Assembly (NCBI RefSeq): GCF_000225505.1
Contig: NZ_BACI01000077.1
Span: 1-64,000, forward strand
Length of the DNA: 64,000 nt
Origin: Gordonia alkanivorans NBRC 16433
GTDB taxonomy: Bacteria; Actinomycetota; Actinomycetes; Mycobacteriales; Mycobacteriaceae
Direction: 5' to 3'
The notes beneath the pieces were generated by a model. That model was not told the origin of the DNA. It did no database searches and saw only the letters and a program-made list of their open reading frames with translations. Of this stretch, positions 60,678 through 64,000 are shown piece by piece. Made by a program: the position numbers and the translations under genes. Position 1 is the stretch's first letter; each line of letters starts with the position of its first letter.

Positions 60678-62102
60678 TCAAGCAGCCGCAGGATTGGCCG
60701 TCGACTGGCGCTCCTTCCATTCCCACACCGCGTAGATCACCTCGGTGGCGTACCCGAGATCGAGCTTCCCGCCACCGATCGGCACCGTCGCACCCGCGGC
60801 AATCCGTCCGTCCGGTCGCCATTGTCCGGACGCGCCTGTCGGTGGACTCGACTGAATCACCGAACCATCGGACATATGGAACGAAAACCGTTGCTGCCCA
60901 AGTCCCTTGATCGCAAACTCGCCCCGATGCAATGCTCGATGACACGAGCCGCACAACAGAATCAGGTTGTCCAACTCGGTCTCCCCACCGGCCGACCAGA
61001 ACACCACATGATGCGCATGCAGATGCCGCGTCCGCCCACATCCCGGCGTCTGACAACACCGATCCCGCAGGAACAACGCCCGAATCATCGCCTTGGACGG
61101 AGCCCGCTGCTTGCGCCCCAACCCCAACAACGCCCGCTTCCCCGGACTCCCCGCCACCCGGCGGGACAACGCTTCCCGCAACGACGCACCACACGCCGCT
61201 TCCTCTACCTCGGCCTCCGACAACGCCGGACCGTCATCCAGATGCGCATGCTCCACCCCGTCTCCGACATGGATCAAGATCTCGGCCCCGGGAGCGAGGT
61301 CGGGCATCGCGATTCCCTCATGCACCGCATCGGCCATCGCCACCACCGCCGCAGCAATATTTGACGGTACGTTTCGCCACAGATCCCGACGATTCGCCGG
61401 CTTCACCTCCGAATCCGTCTCCCCGGATTCGGTTTCCAGTTCGCCGGGAGTGTTCCGCGGAACACTCGGCAGGTCCGGATCGCCCATCGTGCGGGCGCGT
61501 TCATACTCCGCGCGCACCGTCCCCGCCAGAAACCGCGCCCCATCAAGAGGCGTCAGTGTCATCGACACCGACAACGATCCATCCGCATTCCACTTCCACC
61601 GAGCCGACGACTCCGCCGGCGGCGTCAACTCCCCACCATCGCTGTAGCCCCGGTCGATCTGCCGCATCGCCCGCACCGCCTTCTCCAGCTGCGACGCCGT
61701 GCACGACAACGCCAGATTCACCAACTCCGGCTCCCGCATCGGCGTGGCCACCCGCGTCAACGCTCGCACCTTGGAATACGTCAGCCGACCTTCGCTGAAG
61801 TGCTGCCGGATCAGCGGGAGCTCGCGCAATGCCTTCGCGACCCGCACCTGTTCGTGCGCCGTCCGCGGCGCAATCCCCGCCTTCCAGGAAAGCCAGTGCG
61901 CCAGTGAGTGAATCCCCGGCCCCCGCCACGACTCCCGCTCATCCAACTCCGCCACCAAATCAAGAAGATCGGCCGTCAACGCTGTGATCTGTGCGGCGTA
62001 ACCGAGCACCCGAACCTCGAGCACCTCGTCCGACAACGACTTCGGATCCGCGCCATCGAACATCGACGACACACCCTCGGCACGTAACGCGGTAACAGAC
62101 AT
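60678..62102 (-). CDS. DUF222/HNH endonuclease (13E12 repeat family)
   Basis: The 474-residue protein has the helical DUF222 domain (about 20-230: LTADLLDLVAELDERESWRG...GIHSLAHWLSWKAGI) and a C-terminal HNH nuclease with CQTPGCGRTRHLHAHHVVFWSAGGETELDNLILLCGSCHRALH, all zinc Cys and catalytic His present. It belongs to the family of the REP13E12 proteins of M. tuberculosis, several of which are LexA-controlled. A LexA-like site lies 18 bases upstream of ATG 62102. One palindrome lies inside the gene (encoding SVPRNT) and one on each side. Confidence 0.88.
   Translation of the reverse strand: MSVTALRAEGVSSMFDGADPKSLSDEVLEVRVLGYAAQITALTADLLDLVAELDERESWRGPGIHSLAHWLSWKAGIAPRTAHEQVRVAKALRELPLIRQHFSEGRLTYSKVRALTRVATPMREPELVNLALSCTASQLEKAVRAMRQIDRGYSDGGELTPPAESSARWKWNADGSLSVSMTLTPLDGARFLAGTVRAEYERARTMGDPDLPSVPRNTPGELETESGETDSEVKPANRRDLWRNVPSNIAAAVVAMADAVHEGIAMPDLAPGAEILIHVGDGVEHAHLDDGPALSEAEVEEAACGASLREALSRRVAGSPGKRALLGLGRKQRAPSKAMIRALFLRDRCCQTPGCGRTRHLHAHHVVFWSAGGETELDNLILLCGSCHRALHRGEFAIKGLGQQRFSFHMSDGSVIQSSPPTGASGQWRPDGRIAAGATVPIGGGKLDLGYATEVIYAVWEWKERQSTANPAAA
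61448..61467. repeat. Palindrome copy 4 (inside the DUF222/HNH gene)
   Basis: GAGTGTTCCGCGGAACACTC is a 20-base perfect palindrome within the coding sequence, in the variable linker between the DUF222 and HNH domains. Confidence 0.9.
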
Positions 62103-62120
62103 CCCGACCCCCCAGCCAGT

Positions 62121-62136
62121 TCGAACAGGTATACGA
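62121..62136. promoter_or_regulatory. LexA-box-like site upstream of the DUF222/HNH gene
   Basis: TCGAAC AGGT ATACGA keeps one perfect half-site with correct N4 spacing and 10 of 12 matches, next to the start codon. Known 13E12 genes of mycobacteria carry SOS boxes. Confidence 0.5.
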
Positions 62137-62184
62137 ACAAGCTATCGCCGGGCACCGACAATTCTGCAGGTCACAGACTCGCAA

Positions 62185-62200
62185 GTGTTCCGCGGAACAC
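62185..62200. repeat. Palindrome copy 5 (core GTTCCGCGGAAC)
   Basis: GTGTTCCGCGGAACAC is a 16-base perfect palindrome between the DUF222/HNH start and the end of the flavoprotein gene. Confidence 0.9.
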
Positions 62201-62278
62201 ACGGCGCCAATGGACGACGGGGGTTGATCGAGGCGAAAAGGAACGAAGCCGCCGGCCCAGGGGACGCGGCCGAGGACA

Positions 62279-62743
62279 CTAGCCCATGAGCTGCGCCGCA
62301 ACCGTCGCGCCCAACTCCCAGCACGCTTCGCGGTCGACTTTGGTCGGCTTCTCCGAAACCACCACGTACTCAGCGGATTTCACCCAGCCGAGGCCGGTGG
62401 TGATGGAGGTGAGGGCCTTCTCCGCGCCCTCGGTTCCCTGGTTGCCGTGGAAGTACGCACCGAACGGGCGACCCTGCGTCGAGTCGAGGATCTGGTAGTA
62501 GCTGACGTCGAAGGCGTGTTTCAGTGCGCCACTGATGTATCCGAGGTTGGCGGGGGTGCCGAGGATGTAACCGTCGGCCTCCAGGAAGTCGCTCGCGGTC
62601 ACCGCCAGCGCGGCTCGACGGACCACCTCGACGCCTTCTATCTCCGGGTCCGTCGCACCGGAGATGACGGCCTCGAACATCTCCTGGCAGTGGGGCGACG
62701 GCGTGTGGTGAACGATCAGGAGTCGCTTGGCATCGTCGGACAT
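62279..62743 (-). CDS. Flavodoxin-like NAD(P)H-dependent FMN reductase family protein
   Basis: ATG 62743 (GTG 62746 also possible) follows GGGGAGG and gives 154 residues. The flavodoxin fold shows LLIVHHTPSPHCQEMFEAVISGA as the phosphate loop, ADGYILGTPANLGYISGALKHAFD and YFHGNQGTEGAEKAL, all FMN-contact regions. The reaction partner is unknown; roles in quinone or flavin reduction are possible. Confidence 0.85.
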   Translation of the reverse strand: MSDDAKRLLIVHHTPSPHCQEMFEAVISGATDPEIEGVEVVRRAALAVTASDFLEADGYILGTPANLGYISGALKHAFDVSYYQILDSTQGRPFGAYFHGNQGTEGAEKALTSITTGLGWVKSAEYVVVSEKPTKVDREACWELGATVAAQLMG

Positions 62744-62822
62744 CACGACCTCCCCGCGAACGCCAGCAACCTATCAGCCGCGTTCGCACCCTCGAGCAGA
62801 ACCATCTGGCCCTCCCGGGTCC

Positions 62823-63362
62823 CTACTGCTCGCTGCCGTGAAACTGCGCGACCGCGCGTTTCATCATCGCGCGGGCTCGGGGGCGGTCGCCGGCGTAGTC
62901 GTAGGCGCGGGCGATGCGGTATGTGTTCCGCCAGTCGTTCGGATCGGCCTCCCACTCGGCCTTGACCTGGGCGAACAGCTCGTCGGCGGCGCCGCGTTCC
63001 ATGCGGCCGGAGGCGCGGTGCGGAAGGTTCGAGATGTCGAGCTCGCGACCCTCCTCGGCCATGATCGCGGCGAGCTTCTGGTGTTCCAGGCCTGCGCGGA
63101 GCGTCGCGTAGATCAGCCAGGCGCCGATGAGCGGTAGGGCGATGACACCGAGCCCCAACCCGATTCCCGCTGCGGTCCCCGTGGCGATGAGCTGGAAGCC
63201 ACGCCAGCCGAGCAGCACGAAGTAGACGATCAGCGCCACGACGAGGAACCCGATCATCCAGACGATCGGTCGCGCGTCCTTCTTCTTCGGCCCCAGCTGC
63301 GGCGCGCCGCCCTCGGTGTCGCCGGTGTGGGTGCCCTCGTCGTGAGTGCCGTCATCGACCAT
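62823..63362 (-). CDS. Two-helix membrane protein with TPR-like C-terminus
   Basis: The 179-residue protein has an acidic His/Gly-rich N-terminus (about 1-30), two transmembrane helices at about 33-52 and 58-88, and a cytoplasmic domain ending in WEADPNDWRNTYRIARAYDYAGDRPRARAMMKRAV, which looks like a tetratricopeptide-type helix pair. It starts five bases after the dapB stop, so it is likely co-transcribed. A similar membrane protein lies by dapB in M. tuberculosis. Function unknown. Confidence 0.78.
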   Translation of the reverse strand: MVDDGTHDEGTHTGDTEGGAPQLGPKKKDARPIVWMIGFLVVALIVYFVLLGWRGFQLIATGTAAGIGLGLGVIALPLIGAWLIYATLRAGLEHQKLAAIMAEEGRELDISNLPHRASGRMERGAADELFAQVKAEWEADPNDWRNTYRIARAYDYAGDRPRARAMMKRAVAQFHGSEQ

Positions 63363-63367
63363 GGTGA

Positions 63368-64000
<633 letters not shown>

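Noticed and set aside
57775-62200. CRISPR array
   Set aside because: The five palindromes are hundreds to thousands of bases apart, lie within and between genes, and have no regular spacers or cas genes.

Overview
The window is GC-rich (roughly two thirds G+C) chromosomal DNA of a mycolic-acid actinomycete. Its gene order matches Mycobacterium tuberculosis from about Rv2711 (ideR) to Rv2773c (dapB): ideR, PAC2, nrdR, LysM gene, lexA, hflX, dapF, miaA, DUF349, miaB, recX, recA, DUF3046, glycosyltransferase, pspA, clgR, pgsA, argA, ftsK, rnj, dapA, thyX, dfrA, thyA, dapB. A gluABCD glutamate transporter sits beside recX-recA, as in Corynebacterium, and recA has no intein. Gordonia or a close relative is the best guess; this is inferred from gene order and protein resemblance, not from a search. 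No rRNA, tRNA, CRISPR array, prophage or insertion sequence was seen, and no gene-free stretch exceeds 300 bases.

Layout. 1-7 kb: an acyltransferase/acyl-CoA-synthetase fusion (cut by the window start) overlapping acuC, then ideR, a DUF4192 gene and a lipoprotein. 7-18 kb: PAC2 protein, a DUF3516-type helicase, oxyR divergent from ahpC-ahpD, a class III aminotransferase, hrpA. 18-20 kb: nrdR, a LysM membrane protein and lexA, with LexA-box-like sites between the last two. 20-26 kb: a complete fructose PTS (ptsI divergent from fruR-fruK-fruA-ptsH). 26-34 kb: hflX, dapF, miaA, a LigB-like gene, a DUF349 gene, a membrane protein, miaB. 34-37 kb: gluABCD. 37-43 kb: recX, recA with a LexA box, DUF3046, a glycosyltransferase, pspA, clgR, pgsA, argA. 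43-54 kb: a YciI protein, terC under an apparent yybP-ykoY (Mn2+) riboswitch, ftsK, a TIGR03085-like protein, rnj, dapA, thyX, a Tat-exported phosphatase. 54-64 kb: a HAD phosphatase, a thyA-dfrA-glycosylase operon, a small HNH gene, a Ddn-like protein, nhaA with a K+ channel, a DUF222/HNH (13E12-type) gene, a flavoprotein, a small membrane protein and the 3' part of dapB.

Functional themes are DNA damage and nucleotide supply (lexA, recA, recX, nrdR, thyX, thyA, dfrA, a YcaQ-like glycosylase, helicases), envelope stress (clgR, pspA), oxidative and metal stress (oxyR-ahpCD, ideR, riboswitch-terC), carbon and amino acid uptake (fructose PTS, gluABCD) and lysine/peptidoglycan precursors (dapA, dapB, dapF).

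The least expected signal is a palindrome with core GTTCCGCGGAAC. I found it five times, all between 57.77 and 62.20 kb, beside or inside the HNH, Ddn-like and nhaA genes, and in my reading nowhere else in the window.
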